Assembly (NCBI GenBank): GCA_001770775.1
Contig: MESA01000011.1
Coordinates: forward strand, 148,494 to 212,493
Reading direction: 5' to 3'
Length of the DNA: 64,000 bases
Source of the DNA: Burkholderiales bacterium RIFCSPHIGHO2_12_FULL_63_20
Lineage (GTDB): Bacteria > Pseudomonadota > Gammaproteobacteria > Burkholderiales > Burkholderiaceae_C
Every line of letters begins with the position of its first letter. The stretch's first letter is position 1. Below the pieces are notes generated by a model that made no database searches, had not been told where the DNA came from, and was given only the letters and a program-made list of their open reading frames with translations. This document shows, piece by piece, positions 48,152-56,404 of the stretch. The position numbers were made by a program, and so were the translations under genes.

Positions 48152-49204
48152 TCAGCCAACCAAGATGCCTTCCGCCAGTCGATCAAAAAGCGCCTCGCAC
48201 AAGGAAGCCGGCCCCATGGCTCTGCGCGGATCCCTGCTCAGGGTGCCAATCAAGCGAAACTCATCCGCATGCAACTCCAGGGTGTTCAGCAATATCCTTT
48301 GATCGACCTCGGACAAGGCATCTAGGTCACGCAGAACCAACGTACCGCCAAACGCCTGAGCGATCGCGCCTGAGACGGAGCGCCCATCTTCGGCGCTCGT
48401 CCCGAAGAGCAGCGCTCGGAGGTTTCCACGCGGCACGGATCGGCAATCAAAGCTCACCAGAGGGCCTCTGGCAAAGGCACTGCGTGAATGCACCACCTGG
48501 GCAAAGGATTGCACCTGCTCGCGGCCATCGGGATCGACGATCAGAAGCAGGTGAACATTCACGCCCGTGGGGCGCACACCGCGCTTTTTGCGCTCATGCA
48601 AGAAGTTGTTCATCGGCAGTGTCTCCGGTGCCAAGATCGACTCCTCCGGCAACCGCCATGGCGTTGTCGCGTGTCGCTGAACCGCGCCCGGTCGCCACCA
48701 CGGAGGCAGGCACTCATTGAGCAACTGCACCCTGCAGGTCACTGCTTCCAAACCGCCTTCGTCGGTCGTGCGGACCAACCGTTCTCCATAACCAAGAACG
48801 GCACGCGCCGTCCAGATCGCTGCCATGGATGGCGAACACGACGACAGCAAGCAAGTGACCACCGATCGATATGGCAGTTTCCTGCCGCCCATCCGCGCCG
48901 CAACCTGCCTGTCCAACTCTCCAATATCGTCTGGGTCAGTGAGCGACAACGGCCAAATTTCAACCTTGTCTGCGGGGTAGGTGGTCTGTGCCAACAACCA
49001 TTCACGGTATTGCTCTGCCTTGCGGACATCCCCACCACACAAGAGCGAAACCTGCGCATAGTGGCCATGCGTTTTCAAAGTCTCGGCAATCGGTCCCAAC
49101 CATCCATTTGACGGGGCCAGAGCGGCCTCATGATCCGCCTCGCCCACCCACGCGACAAAATACTGCTTCTGCCATGACTCCGGCTCTTCGAGCATATTCA
49201 TCAT
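48152..49204 (-). CDS. RtcR-like protein: CARF-type domain plus degenerate sigma-54 AAA module
   Basis: A 350-residue protein. The N-terminal ~150 residues resemble the CARF domain of RtcR and CRISPR-associated effectors: VEIWPLSLTDPDDIGELDR and VVTCLLSSCSPSMAAIWTARAVL match the corresponding beta-strands and the 'S-P-x-M-A-x-x-W' motif of ligand-binding loops. The C-terminal ~130 residues align with a sigma-54 AAA+ domain (compare this window's own activator) but Walker A is VDPDGREQ (223-230), Walker B is GGTLVLRDLDAL (286-297) and there is no GAFTGA and no helix-turn-helix. It ends where the family's ExLFYRL block sits (LCEALFDRL). It cannot hydrolyse ATP normally or bind DNA as an activator. 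The ATG at 49204, with AGGAGA ahead, decides the start. Confidence 0.7.
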   Translation of the reverse strand: MMNMLEEPESWQKQYFVAWVGEADHEAALAPSNGWLGPIAETLKTHGHYAQVSLLCGGDVRKAEQYREWLLAQTTYPADKVEIWPLSLTDPDDIGELDRQVAARMGGRKLPYRSVVTCLLSSCSPSMAAIWTARAVLGYGERLVRTTDEGGLEAVTCRVQLLNECLPPWWRPGAVQRHATTPWRLPEESILAPETLPMNNFLHERKKRGVRPTGVNVHLLLIVDPDGREQVQSFAQVVHSRSAFARGPLVSFDCRSVPRGNLRALLFGTSAEDGRSVSGAIAQAFGGTLVLRDLDALSEVDQRILLNTLELHADEFRLIGTLSRDPRRAMGPASLCEALFDRLAEGILVG

Positions 49205-49219
49205 CGCTCTCCTCAACCA

Positions 49220-49714
49220 TCAGCGGTAGGTTAGATCACTGCGCATGGCCATCGCCGCAGTGTCGCCGGCTTGGATGACGACCACGCCAGGAATGGCCGT
49301 GCTCTCCACCATGATTCGGGTGGGTGCTGCCGCTTGCATGACTACGCACTCGTCCGGGTAGACCGCATAAGGATTGTTGGCTCGCGCGATCGCCAAAGCA
49401 TGGTTCATCGAGAGCATGTCCCCGCAGATCATGGCCCCCGCGTTGATGTAGAGCTTCTTTGCTGATGCCTGAGGCACCCGCGCTGCTGCTGGGGACTGCG
49501 CCGCCTGGACAGGTCGGCCGGCGTTTTTGTCTGATGCCTGCACAGGTGACGTCGGCGAATGAGGTGAGGTCGGTACCAGCGCCCCGAAGGTCAAGGCAGA
49601 CGCAAGGAAAGCCCCCCCAAGGGTTAACACCCGAGACGGCGATCGCTGCCGAACGAACCGATACAGCAGTGCGCCAACCGCAATCGACAAGGCGAGAATG
49701 ATCAGAAAGTGCAT
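49220..49714 (-). CDS. Small membrane protein paired with the CARF-like protein
   Basis: A 164-residue protein with two N-terminal membrane helices (about 1-20 and 27-48), then a Pro/Ser/Ala/Gln linker and a C-terminal ~80-residue globular domain (MICGDMLSMNHALAIARANNPYAVYPDECVVMQAA). I do not recognise the domain. It is upstream of the RtcR-like gene with a 15-base gap, in the same direction and likely in one operon, reminiscent of membrane effectors paired with nucleotide sensors. The start at 49714 places the membrane helix at the N terminus; upstream in-frame codons are unlikely. Confidence 0.65.
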   Translation of the reverse strand: MHFLIILALSIAVGALLYRFVRQRSPSRVLTLGGAFLASALTFGALVPTSPHSPTSPVQASDKNAGRPVQAAQSPAAARVPQASAKKLYINAGAMICGDMLSMNHALAIARANNPYAVYPDECVVMQAAAPTRIMVESTAIPGVVVIQAGDTAAMAMRSDLTYR

Positions 49715-49913
49715 ATGGTTGCTTCCTTGCAGGCCATGAAAGAATGGTCGATGACGGTGACCCACAGACCGGAACCGTGACCATAGCGATGCACGCGACA
49801 ACTTGCGCCGCGAGCGTGGACGACAGGCACCCACAAACGCGACACAAGATGTCGCAATGACGGAGAGAATCAGGACGTCGCCACATGGGTGACGTCATTG
49901 CTGAGGAGGCAAT

Positions 49914-50147
49914 ATGAGCGCATTTTCTGAACCACTGACCCAGGCTCAAGCTCGGTGGGATGAACTGTTCAGCCGCATCGACCAGGTCTTCTTGACCGGC
50001 TCAGTGAGCCAGTGGAGTCAACTAGAGCGAGAACGCTTTCTGGCAGACATCAAGGAGCCTTGTAATCAGCAAATCTGGGATCTCGGACTGACCACCTACA
50101 AGCCCATCTCGGCGATGACAGCAGACGATTTGATCGATTGCAACTGA
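49914..50147 (+). CDS. Small hypothetical protein, 77 residues
   Basis: A 77-codon gene with a strong AGGAGG ribosome binding site at the right spacing, so it is very likely translated. The protein is helical and acidic (AQARWDELFSRIDQVFLT, then LERERFLADIKEPC) with no membrane segment. I do not recognise it. It is followed 41 bases later by a WYL regulator in the same direction and is divergent from the membrane/CARF pair, suggesting it belongs to the island's regulatory or toxin-antitoxin-like component. Confidence 0.7.
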   Translation: MSAFSEPLTQAQARWDELFSRIDQVFLTGSVSQWSQLERERFLADIKEPCNQQIWDLGLTTYKPISAMTADDLIDCN

Positions 50148-50188
50148 TCCGCATTTGCGCGCCGATACCACCAACCGCCAAGGCATGA

Positions 50189-51193
50189 ATGTCTGCACGA
50201 TCACCACATCACACGCTGGAACGTCTATGGGATCTGCTCGAACTGCTGCCCAACGCACCGCCTGGACGCACAGCGGAAGAGCTGGCCCAAGAGCTCCGGG
50301 ACAGCGGGAGTCAGATCAGCAAACGAACCATTGAACGAGACTTGGCAAACATGTCAGGACGGTTGGGCGTCGATCATGACGGCGGGCGGCCTCAGCGTTG
50401 GTACAAGTGCAACCCGAACACGCTCCAGACTCTGGGCATGACCACCAGCACGGCATTGACGCTGCGTGTGATAGACCGGTATGTGAGTCATCTCCTGCCG
50501 GAAGCCCTCACGGATGAGTTCAAAGCGTTGTTTGAGAAGGCCTCCAACAAGCTAGAGAGCATCAGAGAGCAAAACCGACTCAGCCATTGGGTTGACAAAG
50601 TGGCTGTCGAGTCGCCAACCTTGCCCACACTTCCCGCCAAAGTCGCTCCTGAAGTTGTCAAGGTGATTCAAGAATCCTTGTTATCCGAAGAGCAGGTCGA
50701 GATCGCCTACAGAAAGACCCCTGAAGATTCTCCCAAAGAATATATCTTGAATCCCCTGGGCCTGGTACAGGTCGGCCCCATCACTTACTTGGTGGCCACG
50801 CATTCAGGAGCGGACAAGCCACTGACCTTTGTCATGCACCGGATCGTTCACGCAATGCGACCCTACACCCCGCGGACCAAACCGTCTGGTTTTTCGTTGG
50901 ACGCCTTTGTGGCAGAGGGAGGCGTTCAGTTTGGCAGCAAGGAGGTCATCTCCCTAAAAATGAGGGTTTCAGATGTTTTAGGTAGATCTTTGGGCGAAAC
51001 GCCCTTAAGCAAAGATCAAAAATTGAAACCCGAGAATGACGGCTTCCTTCTGACAGCGACACTGCCTCACACATGGAGACTGAGTTGGTGGATTCTCTCT
51101 AAGTCTGACGATGTTGAGGTTATAGAGCCGGATCACTTGAGGGTGGAAATAGCAGACCGACTCACGCGCGCTGCAGCGCTTTATAAAAACTGA
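50189..51193 (+). CDS. HTH-WYL transcriptional regulator
   Basis: A 334-residue regulator with an N-terminal winged helix-turn-helix (about 10-70, ERLWDLLELLPNAPPGRTAEELAQELRD), a central WYL domain (about 155-240, QVEIAYRKTPEDSPKEYILNPLGLVQVGPITYLVAT) and a WCX-type C-terminal part. WYL regulators control phage-defence and DNA-damage loci, often by sensing single-stranded DNA. It probably controls the neighbouring island genes. GC content is lower than in core genes. Start at the ATG in an ATGAATG context. Confidence 0.9.
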   Translation: MSARSPHHTLERLWDLLELLPNAPPGRTAEELAQELRDSGSQISKRTIERDLANMSGRLGVDHDGGRPQRWYKCNPNTLQTLGMTTSTALTLRVIDRYVSHLLPEALTDEFKALFEKASNKLESIREQNRLSHWVDKVAVESPTLPTLPAKVAPEVVKVIQESLLSEEQVEIAYRKTPEDSPKEYILNPLGLVQVGPITYLVATHSGADKPLTFVMHRIVHAMRPYTPRTKPSGFSLDAFVAEGGVQFGSKEVISLKMRVSDVLGRSLGETPLSKDQKLKPENDGFLLTATLPHTWRLSWWILSKSDDVEVIEPDHLRVEIADRLTRAAALYKN

Positions 51194-51255
51194 ACACCAG
51201 CCTGTCAAGGCGATGGAACTATCCATAGCCAAATGTTCCTTGAAATTGTCACCAC

Positions 51256-52203
51256 ATGAACAAGAATCAGTTTTTAATACAGCCAGACGTCCGAGACTTC
51301 GTCAAGTGGCTCGGGGGCAACCTTCCTACGATGCCGGTTCACCTGAAGATTAAGCGTAGCAACTTTGTCCCCCAGGAAATTGACTGCACAGTTCAAGGCA
51401 TTGAGGAGGTACAGGCGAAATATCAATGGGGAGGAGACTGGGAGGCAGCCAAAGCAGAGTTGCGCCGACTACGCATTCAGCTGCGCTTGGCTATTCGCGC
51501 TCGCGACGAACTCGCCACCTATGCCGCCTGTGAAGCCATATTGGCCTGGGGGAATGTCGATGGTGCGGTCGACTTCCTCAAGGAGCAATTGCGCAACAAG
51601 AGCTTGGTGAATTACTTGAAGCAGATCCGCCCACTTCTTGCGTTAGACGGCCATCAATGTCTTAGCCATCTCACCAAGCAGAACATTTTACGGTTCGACT
51701 CGGGGATGACCAAGATTCATTCCTTGCTCGACACCACGGGTTCTCCCATCTATGACGGTCGGGTCGGTGCAGCTATTGCGCTGCTGTACCACATGTATCG
51801 ACAAGCCAGTTGTGCCAACACCCCGGTGGCGCTGGACTGGGCCTGGGGCCCCGGAAAAGGCGCCCAAATCCGTGACCCGAAGCACTTGAAGCTTGGCTAC
51901 GAGGGCACCCCGCAACTGTCCACGGGAAGCCGTCATCTTTGGGCACGACGCCAACTCCAACTGGGTTGGATCATTCGCGAGGTGCTGCGAGAAACCGAAT
52001 TGTTTGCCGAGCTACCTCGGCTGGTAGATCGCTGCCATGCCTTCGAAGCCGGGCTATTCATGCTGGGTTACGACTTGCGTTGCCTAGTCCCCAACGGTTA
52101 CGCCATATCGGTTCCGTCTAAGCCTGCATATCGGGTAGGTGGGAAGACTTCGACAACCAAGAGCGGCAAGTTGCGGGCCAACGGAATGCCCACAGGGTTG
52201 TAG
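51256..52203 (+). CDS. Hypothetical island protein, D-x-R-V motif, 315 residues
   Basis: A protein of the same loose type as the gene at 47.3 kb: GMTKIHSLLDTTGSPIYDGRVGAAIALLYHMYRQ near the middle and CHAFEAGLFMLGYDL near the C terminus. The N-terminal ~90 residues are helical. These blocks recall OGG-fold (DNA-glycosylase-like) proteins that accompany WYL regulators in defence islands, but no catalytic residues can be assigned. It follows the WYL gene by 62 bases in the same direction and is likely co-regulated. No strong ribosome binding site. Confidence 0.65.
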   Translation: MNKNQFLIQPDVRDFVKWLGGNLPTMPVHLKIKRSNFVPQEIDCTVQGIEEVQAKYQWGGDWEAAKAELRRLRIQLRLAIRARDELATYAACEAILAWGNVDGAVDFLKEQLRNKSLVNYLKQIRPLLALDGHQCLSHLTKQNILRFDSGMTKIHSLLDTTGSPIYDGRVGAAIALLYHMYRQASCANTPVALDWAWGPGKGAQIRDPKHLKLGYEGTPQLSTGSRHLWARRQLQLGWIIREVLRETELFAELPRLVDRCHAFEAGLFMLGYDLRCLVPNGYAISVPSKPAYRVGGKTSTTKSGKLRANGMPTGL

Positions 52204-52732
52204 GAATATTTGGAGGACATATCGAGATGCCGATGTCCAGCCTGATAGGAATGAGTCGTGAATTCCCGCTCACAGCCTTGACGCTCCGGACAGCAGGATT
52301 CGTCAATGTGACGGGACTAGATTCGACCATGAAGATGATGTGCCGTAGAGTCGGGCACCACTGTTTGGAAATGGCCGCCGGCGGGCGCCTCCTCGGCTAA
52401 CTTCATCGCCCGAGAGCAGTCGTTCAGGGGGCACGTCCTGACAGGCCGGTTTAGGGCGCGCAATTCCGAAAGCTGGCGGGCTCGACTCGGCCAAGAACGG
52501 AATATCGCGAACGTCCGCTTCAGCGTCAGTGGATTGAAGGAGTGCAGTTGACTTCGCACGGTACCGCGACCCGGAGCCAAGTTCCTGCTCGACCAGCGCA
52601 GATGCCACACAGTTAACTGAAGGTAGTGGGGCGGCTATGTGTTTGGTCATTGAACACATCCCGATGACTCCCCCTTCAAGACCGAGCTGCTGACCAGCCT
52701 CATACACTGCCTTGATCGAACAAGGAGAGAAG
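52204..52732. other. Long gene-poor spacer in the island
   Basis: A 529-base gap. One small open frame is described separately (52227-52400). The rest has no convincing gene; the minus strand holds a 155-codon frame with poor coding character. It separates the WYL pair from the RES operon, and may be degraded sequence from an earlier insertion. Confidence 0.5.
52227..52400 (+). CDS. Possible small protein, 57 residues
   Basis: A 57-codon frame starting with MPMSSLIGMS and preceded by GGAGGA at 9 bases; it ends with GGRLLG. The strong ribosome binding site is the main support. The product is basic in the middle (MKMMCRRVGHHC) and not recognised. It may be the remnant of a longer gene. Confidence 0.3.
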   Translation: MPMSSLIGMSREFPLTALTLRTAGFVNVTGLDSTMKMMCRRVGHHCLEMAAGGRLLG

Positions 52733-53986
52733 ATGATTTGCTCAGGATGTGTCACGCCACAGCTGCTCAAGGAAGTCGTTTGGAACAGGGGGCATTTGGG
52801 CCAATGCAGCTATTGCAGGCAAGTTGACCTCGTCGTTGGTCGGAACATCCTCTTTGACCACATCCTTGAGCTAGTGGACAAGAACGTTGCCACCGAAGAA
52901 GACCTGACCCACTACGAGCTCGGCCTGATCTACGAATGCGGTTCAGACCTCATTGCAGTAGACGGCATTGACATAGTTTTGTCAGAATGGTTTGAGCTTG
53001 GCGATGAGGTGTACTTTGACGATCTCATGGCCTATCTGCCCGAGCCCTACCAGAAAACCGATGACGGGCGGGACAGGCACTACTACTCCGATGATGGCGA
53101 CCTTGAGTTGAACATTTACGAGGACAAGTGGGAAAAGTTCGTTGACAGCATCAGGCACACCCACCGGTTCTTCAACCCCAATGCAGCGGGCTTTCTCGAT
53201 TCCGTCTTCAGCATGTTGACTGGAGCCGACCTGAAGCTGAAGCCTGATGTGGTTCGCGGCATCACCCAGGGGGAGCTGCTGTTCAGGGCCAGGACCGCAC
53301 AGACATTTGATGCGGCCGAGAAGATTACGGGGAGCCCTCACTTCGAACTTGGCCCGACACCCAAGGACAAGGCCAGCAGCCAACGGATGACGCCGAACGG
53401 CATTTCAGCCCTCTACTGTGCTTTGGAGAGGGCGACATGCTTGAGCGAAATCCGCTCCATCACGGGTGATAACGTGATCAGCGGTGCGCTGACACCGACA
53501 ACCCAATTGAAGCTCTTGGACTTGACCAAGCTGGAGCTGGTTGAGCCACCCGAGCTCACCATCTTCAACGACGGCTACCGAGACTCCTTGCACCTGAAGA
53601 CGTTCATCAAGTCGCTGGTGAAGAAGATGTCCAAGCCCAAGGGCCGCAACGAGGACCTCAGCTACTTGTCTACTCAAGTCGTGTTTGAGTACCTACGGCT
53701 GAAGTTCTGCAAGGAGGTCGACGGCTTGGTTTTCCCCTCTGTGCAGACGGGGGAAGTAGGCACCAATGTGGTCCTTTTTCCTGAAGCCAGTGTCATCAGC
53801 AAAGAGCACTACAGCCCCGATGAAAGGAATGCATTCCATGAGGACGACAAGCTTGCCTTCGTTGACAAGTCGCTTCGCTTCCATCAGGTCACGGCCATCA
53901 AGACCGATGCCGTCGAGCATGAAGACATCCACGACATTTTCATGAGCGATCTGGTTCGTCGCCGACTTGGGATGCCTGCTCGATGA
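52733..53986 (+). CDS. RES-domain protein with N-terminal zinc ribbon
   Basis: A 417-residue protein. The N terminus has a zinc-ribbon-like Cys set (C3, C6, C25, C28). The C-terminal half is a RES domain, a NAD+-attacking phosphorylase/glycohydrolase fold used as a toxin: LFRAR (Arg 185), ALYCALERATCLSEIR (Glu 239) and DGLVFPS (Ser 336) provide the conserved Arg, Glu and Ser. The middle ~100 residues are acidic and may regulate it. The ATG at 52733 with AGGAGA ahead is preferred over an upstream TTG. It overlaps the next gene by 4 bases. RES toxins normally pair with Xre-type antitoxins; this partner is quite different. Confidence 0.85.
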   Translation: MICSGCVTPQLLKEVVWNRGHLGQCSYCRQVDLVVGRNILFDHILELVDKNVATEEDLTHYELGLIYECGSDLIAVDGIDIVLSEWFELGDEVYFDDLMAYLPEPYQKTDDGRDRHYYSDDGDLELNIYEDKWEKFVDSIRHTHRFFNPNAAGFLDSVFSMLTGADLKLKPDVVRGITQGELLFRARTAQTFDAAEKITGSPHFELGPTPKDKASSQRMTPNGISALYCALERATCLSEIRSITGDNVISGALTPTTQLKLLDLTKLELVEPPELTIFNDGYRDSLHLKTFIKSLVKKMSKPKGRNEDLSYLSTQVVFEYLRLKFCKEVDGLVFPSVQTGEVGTNVVLFPEASVISKEHYSPDERNAFHEDDKLAFVDKSLRFHQVTAIKTDAVEHEDIHDIFMSDLVRRRLGMPAR

Positions 53987-55098
53987 GTCGCATCCACACC
54001 CTCAACGCTCGGGGCAACTTGCTCTTCGCGGCGATAAGGGAGCACTACAAATGGACAGACGACAGGACCTTCCGCGAGATCCAACGGACACACTCTGAGT
54101 TTCTTGAAATCCTGAGCGCAAAGGGCATCAGCTACGACGAGCTGCGGAATGCCCTGACCCCTCAGACCAACAAGCACGAGGCGGCATTCCTGTTCGATGA
54201 GCACCGATGCAGTCCCGGCCGGATTCCGGGTGTTGATGCCGCTGATGCTGTCTTCAAGCTTCTTCCCTCCAAGACGATTCACAGCATCCTTGGAGGCGAG
54301 CTGATTGGCGACGACCGCGACCAGTTTGCTCGCAGGCTGCTCAGGGAGAAGGCCGTCATCGTCAAAGACTTGGCCTTCAAGCATCCGACCTTCTGCTTCG
54401 TGGTCTATGCCAACAACCTCTCCAGTGAAACTCTCTCGTACATCCACGAGGGTTTGAAGTCCCATTCAGGCTACCTGGGCTATGTGCCATGCACCTATGC
54501 CAGCCTGACGAAGACCTTTGTGACGATGCACTTGATGAACTTCGGCATCAGACACAAAAACATCATGATCCTTGGGCACGAAGACGACCGGCCCAACACG
54601 GAGAATCACAATCTGCACATGCATGACTACACGGCCTTGGGCCTGAAGATTCTGAGCGTGCAGCTCATGTACTTTGGCATCTTCCTCTCGTACAAGCCTG
54701 AGCAGATGCTGTTGAAGGACTCAGATGACGATCTAGAGATCGCAGTTCGTGCGATGTCCAAGGAGGTCGCTCAGTTCAGCGATTTCACAGTCTTCATCGA
54801 AGACAATAAGTTCGAGTACCTGACCACGGAGAAGGATGGGAAGCTGGCTCTCGCCGGCTTGGCCCATCTGACCAAGGCTGAGCTTGAAGAGGCCGTCCGA
54901 GCCAAGATGAGGTCAAGCTATCTCTACAGCTTGGATTGGCGGGATGTCCCTGCCAACGGCACATCCGCAGGCTATAAGGGAAGCTTCTTCAACATCATGT
55001 TGGAGTTCCCTCGTGAAGTCGGTGAGCCTGAGCGGATGACAGTGGCCCTTGAGTACCAGCCGACAAGAAAAGTGCTTCGCGTTGTGACGATGACCTAG
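53983..55098 (+). CDS. Unknown partner of the RES-domain protein, 371 residues
   Basis: I do not recognise the family. It starts inside the stop of the RES gene (ATGA overlap), so the two are translated together. The protein has no signal or membrane segment; helices alternate with beta segments, including HPTFCFVVYANNLSSETLSYIHEG and FFNIMLEF. It could be a sensor, an antitoxin or an adaptor that controls the RES enzyme. The pair is followed by a 400-base spacer and the mercury transposon. Confidence 0.8.
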   Translation: MSRIHTLNARGNLLFAAIREHYKWTDDRTFREIQRTHSEFLEILSAKGISYDELRNALTPQTNKHEAAFLFDEHRCSPGRIPGVDAADAVFKLLPSKTIHSILGGELIGDDRDQFARRLLREKAVIVKDLAFKHPTFCFVVYANNLSSETLSYIHEGLKSHSGYLGYVPCTYASLTKTFVTMHLMNFGIRHKNIMILGHEDDRPNTENHNLHMHDYTALGLKILSVQLMYFGIFLSYKPEQMLLKDSDDDLEIAVRAMSKEVAQFSDFTVFIEDNKFEYLTTEKDGKLALAGLAHLTKAELEEAVRAKMRSSYLYSLDWRDVPANGTSAGYKGSFFNIMLEFPREVGEPERMTVALEYQPTRKVLRVVTMT

Positions 55099-55497
55099 CC
55101 CTTGCTGGCCTGCCACCGCTTGAACCAGATGTCAGCGGTCTTCAGTGAAGTCCTCATCAGGTGGGCCGCTCCTTGCCGTGCCGGCCTTGACAGTGTCGAA
55201 CCAGAAGATGCGTTCCGGCGATATGCCCACTGCGTTCCTTCGCTGATCTAGTACGCTGAATGACTGCTTTCATTGGGTATACCTACCCTACGCCAACTTC
55301 CGCTCCGGGTCGATCGCCGGCGCTCTCGAATGACAGCTGAGCGGCTTCCAACGCCGCGGCCATGCAGCGGTGCGACCGTTCAGGATTGACCGGCCGCTCA
55401 CGCTGCATAGCCATCATTCAGTCCGGTTGTGTGACCCGCCATTGCAGGCGTGGGTGAGGCTAATCGTCCTGCATGAGGGGAGGTCCACATCCAGCTC
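55099..55497. other. Gene-free spacer between the island and the mercury transposon
   Basis: About 400 bases with no convincing gene on either strand. It contains stop codons in every frame and no coding-like bias; it is part of the host sequence that was split by the transposon, whose other side resumes at 63738. Confidence 0.6.
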
Positions 55498-55502
55498 TAC
55501 TG
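55498..55502. repeat. Left copy of 5-bp target duplication (TACTG)
   Basis: TACTG abuts the outer end of the left inverted repeat and is repeated exactly at 63733-63737. A 5-bp duplication is the hallmark of Tn3/Tn21-family transposition. Confidence 0.92.
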
Positions 55503-55540
55503 GGGGTCGTCTCAGAAAACGGAAAATAAAGCACGCTAAG
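55503..55540 (+). repeat. Left terminal inverted repeat of the transposon
   Basis: A 38-bp terminal repeat beginning GGGGTCGTCTCAG and ending GCACGCTAAG, of the Tn21/Tn501 type. It differs from the right repeat at a single base (T versus C at position 8). The merR stop codon lies inside it. Confidence 0.93.
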
Positions 55541-55970
55541 GCATAGCCGAACCTGCCAAGCTTGCTCCACCCTGTAGTGACGCGATCAGCGGGCAGGAAA
55601 CGTTCCCCCTTCGCGCATGGCAGGCGCACACCAACTCAGACAGCACGGCCTCCATGCGCGCCAGGTCAGCCATTTTCTCGCGCACGTCCTTGAGCTTGTG
55701 CTCGGCCAGACTGCTGGCTTCCTCGCAATGGGTGCCATCCTCCAGCCGCAGCAGCTCGGCGATCTCATCCAGGCTGAAGCCCAGCCGCTGGGCTGATTTC
55801 ACGAAGCGCACCCGCGTTACATCCGCCTCGCCATAGCGGCGGATGCTGCCATAGGGCTTGTCAGGCTCCAGCAACAAGCCCTTGCGCTGATAGAAACGGA
55901 TGGTCTCCACATTGACCCCGGCCGCCTTGGCGAAAACGCCAATGGTCAGGTTGTCCAAATTGTTTTCCAT
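55536..55970 (-). CDS. merR: Mercury-responsive regulator MerR
   Basis: A 144-residue MerR, full length. It represses merTPADE and its own gene without Hg(II), and activates merTPADE by untwisting the promoter when Hg(II) binds. The N-terminal helix-turn-helix ([24 protein letters not shown]) and the three Hg-binding Cys (one in THCEEAS, two in [12 protein letters not shown]) are intact. It is divergent from merT across the mer promoter. ATG at 55970 fits the family. Confidence 0.97.
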   Translation of the reverse strand: MENNLDNLTIGVFAKAAGVNVETIRFYQRKGLLLEPDKPYGSIRRYGEADVTRVRFVKSAQRLGFSLDEIAELLRLEDGTHCEEASSLAEHKLKDVREKMADLARMEAVLSELVCACHARRGNVSCPLIASLQGGASLAGSAMP

Positions 55971-55975
55971 ATCGC

Positions 55976-56006
55976 TTGACTCCGTACATGAGTACGGAAG
56001 TAAGGT
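55976..56006 (+). promoter_or_regulatory. mer operon promoter and MerR operator
   Basis: TTGACT (-35, 55976-55981) and TAAGGT (-10, 56001-56006) are separated by 19 bases, the over-long spacer typical of MerR-controlled promoters. The spacer contains the operator dyad CCGTAC-ATGA-GTACGG (55982-55997). Confidence 0.93.
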
Positions 56007-56041
56007 TACGCTATCCAATTTCAATTCGAAAGGACAAGCGC

Positions 56042-56392
56042 ATGTCTGAACCAAAAACCGGGCGCGGCGCGCTCTTCACTGGAGGGCTTGCCGCCATCCT
56101 CGCCTCGGCTTGCTGCCTCGGGCCGTTGGTTCTGATCGCCTTGGGGTTCAGCGGCGCTTGGATCGGCAACTTGGCGGTGTTGGAACCCTATCGCCCCATC
56201 TTTATCGGCGTGGCGCTGGTGGCGTTGTTCTTCGCCTGGCGGCGCATCTACCGGCAGGCAGCGGCCTGCAAACCGGGTGAGGTCTGCGCGATTCCCCAAG
56301 TGCGAGCTACTTACAAGCTCATTTTCTGGATCGTGGCCGCGCTGGTTCTGGTCGCGCTCGGATTTCCCTACGTCATGCCATTTTTCTACTGA
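56042..56392 (+). CDS. merT: Mercuric transport protein MerT
   Basis: A 116-residue inner-membrane protein with three membrane segments that moves Hg(II) from MerP to MerA. The Cys pair in the first helix ([11 protein letters not shown]) and the cytoplasmic Cys pair (AACKPGEVC) are intact. It is 12 bases upstream of merP. The chosen ATG excludes an upstream in-frame stretch that overlaps the promoter. Confidence 0.97.
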   Translation: MSEPKTGRGALFTGGLAAILASACCLGPLVLIALGFSGAWIGNLAVLEPYRPIFIGVALVALFFAWRRIYRQAAACKPGEVCAIPQVRATYKLIFWIVAALVLVALGFPYVMPFFY

Positions 56393-56404
56393 TCGGAGTT
56401 CACC

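Noticed and set aside
52303..52770. A 155-codon minus-strand frame in the island spacer
   Set aside because: It overlaps the RES gene start, has no ribosome binding site and no family-like segments; composition fits non-coding sequence.
46858..55497. CRISPR array, tRNA or integrase linked to the CARF-like gene and island
   Set aside because: No regularly spaced repeats, no cloverleaf-type tRNA sequence with a GTTCRA loop, and no tyrosine or serine integrase besides the transposon resolvase were found.
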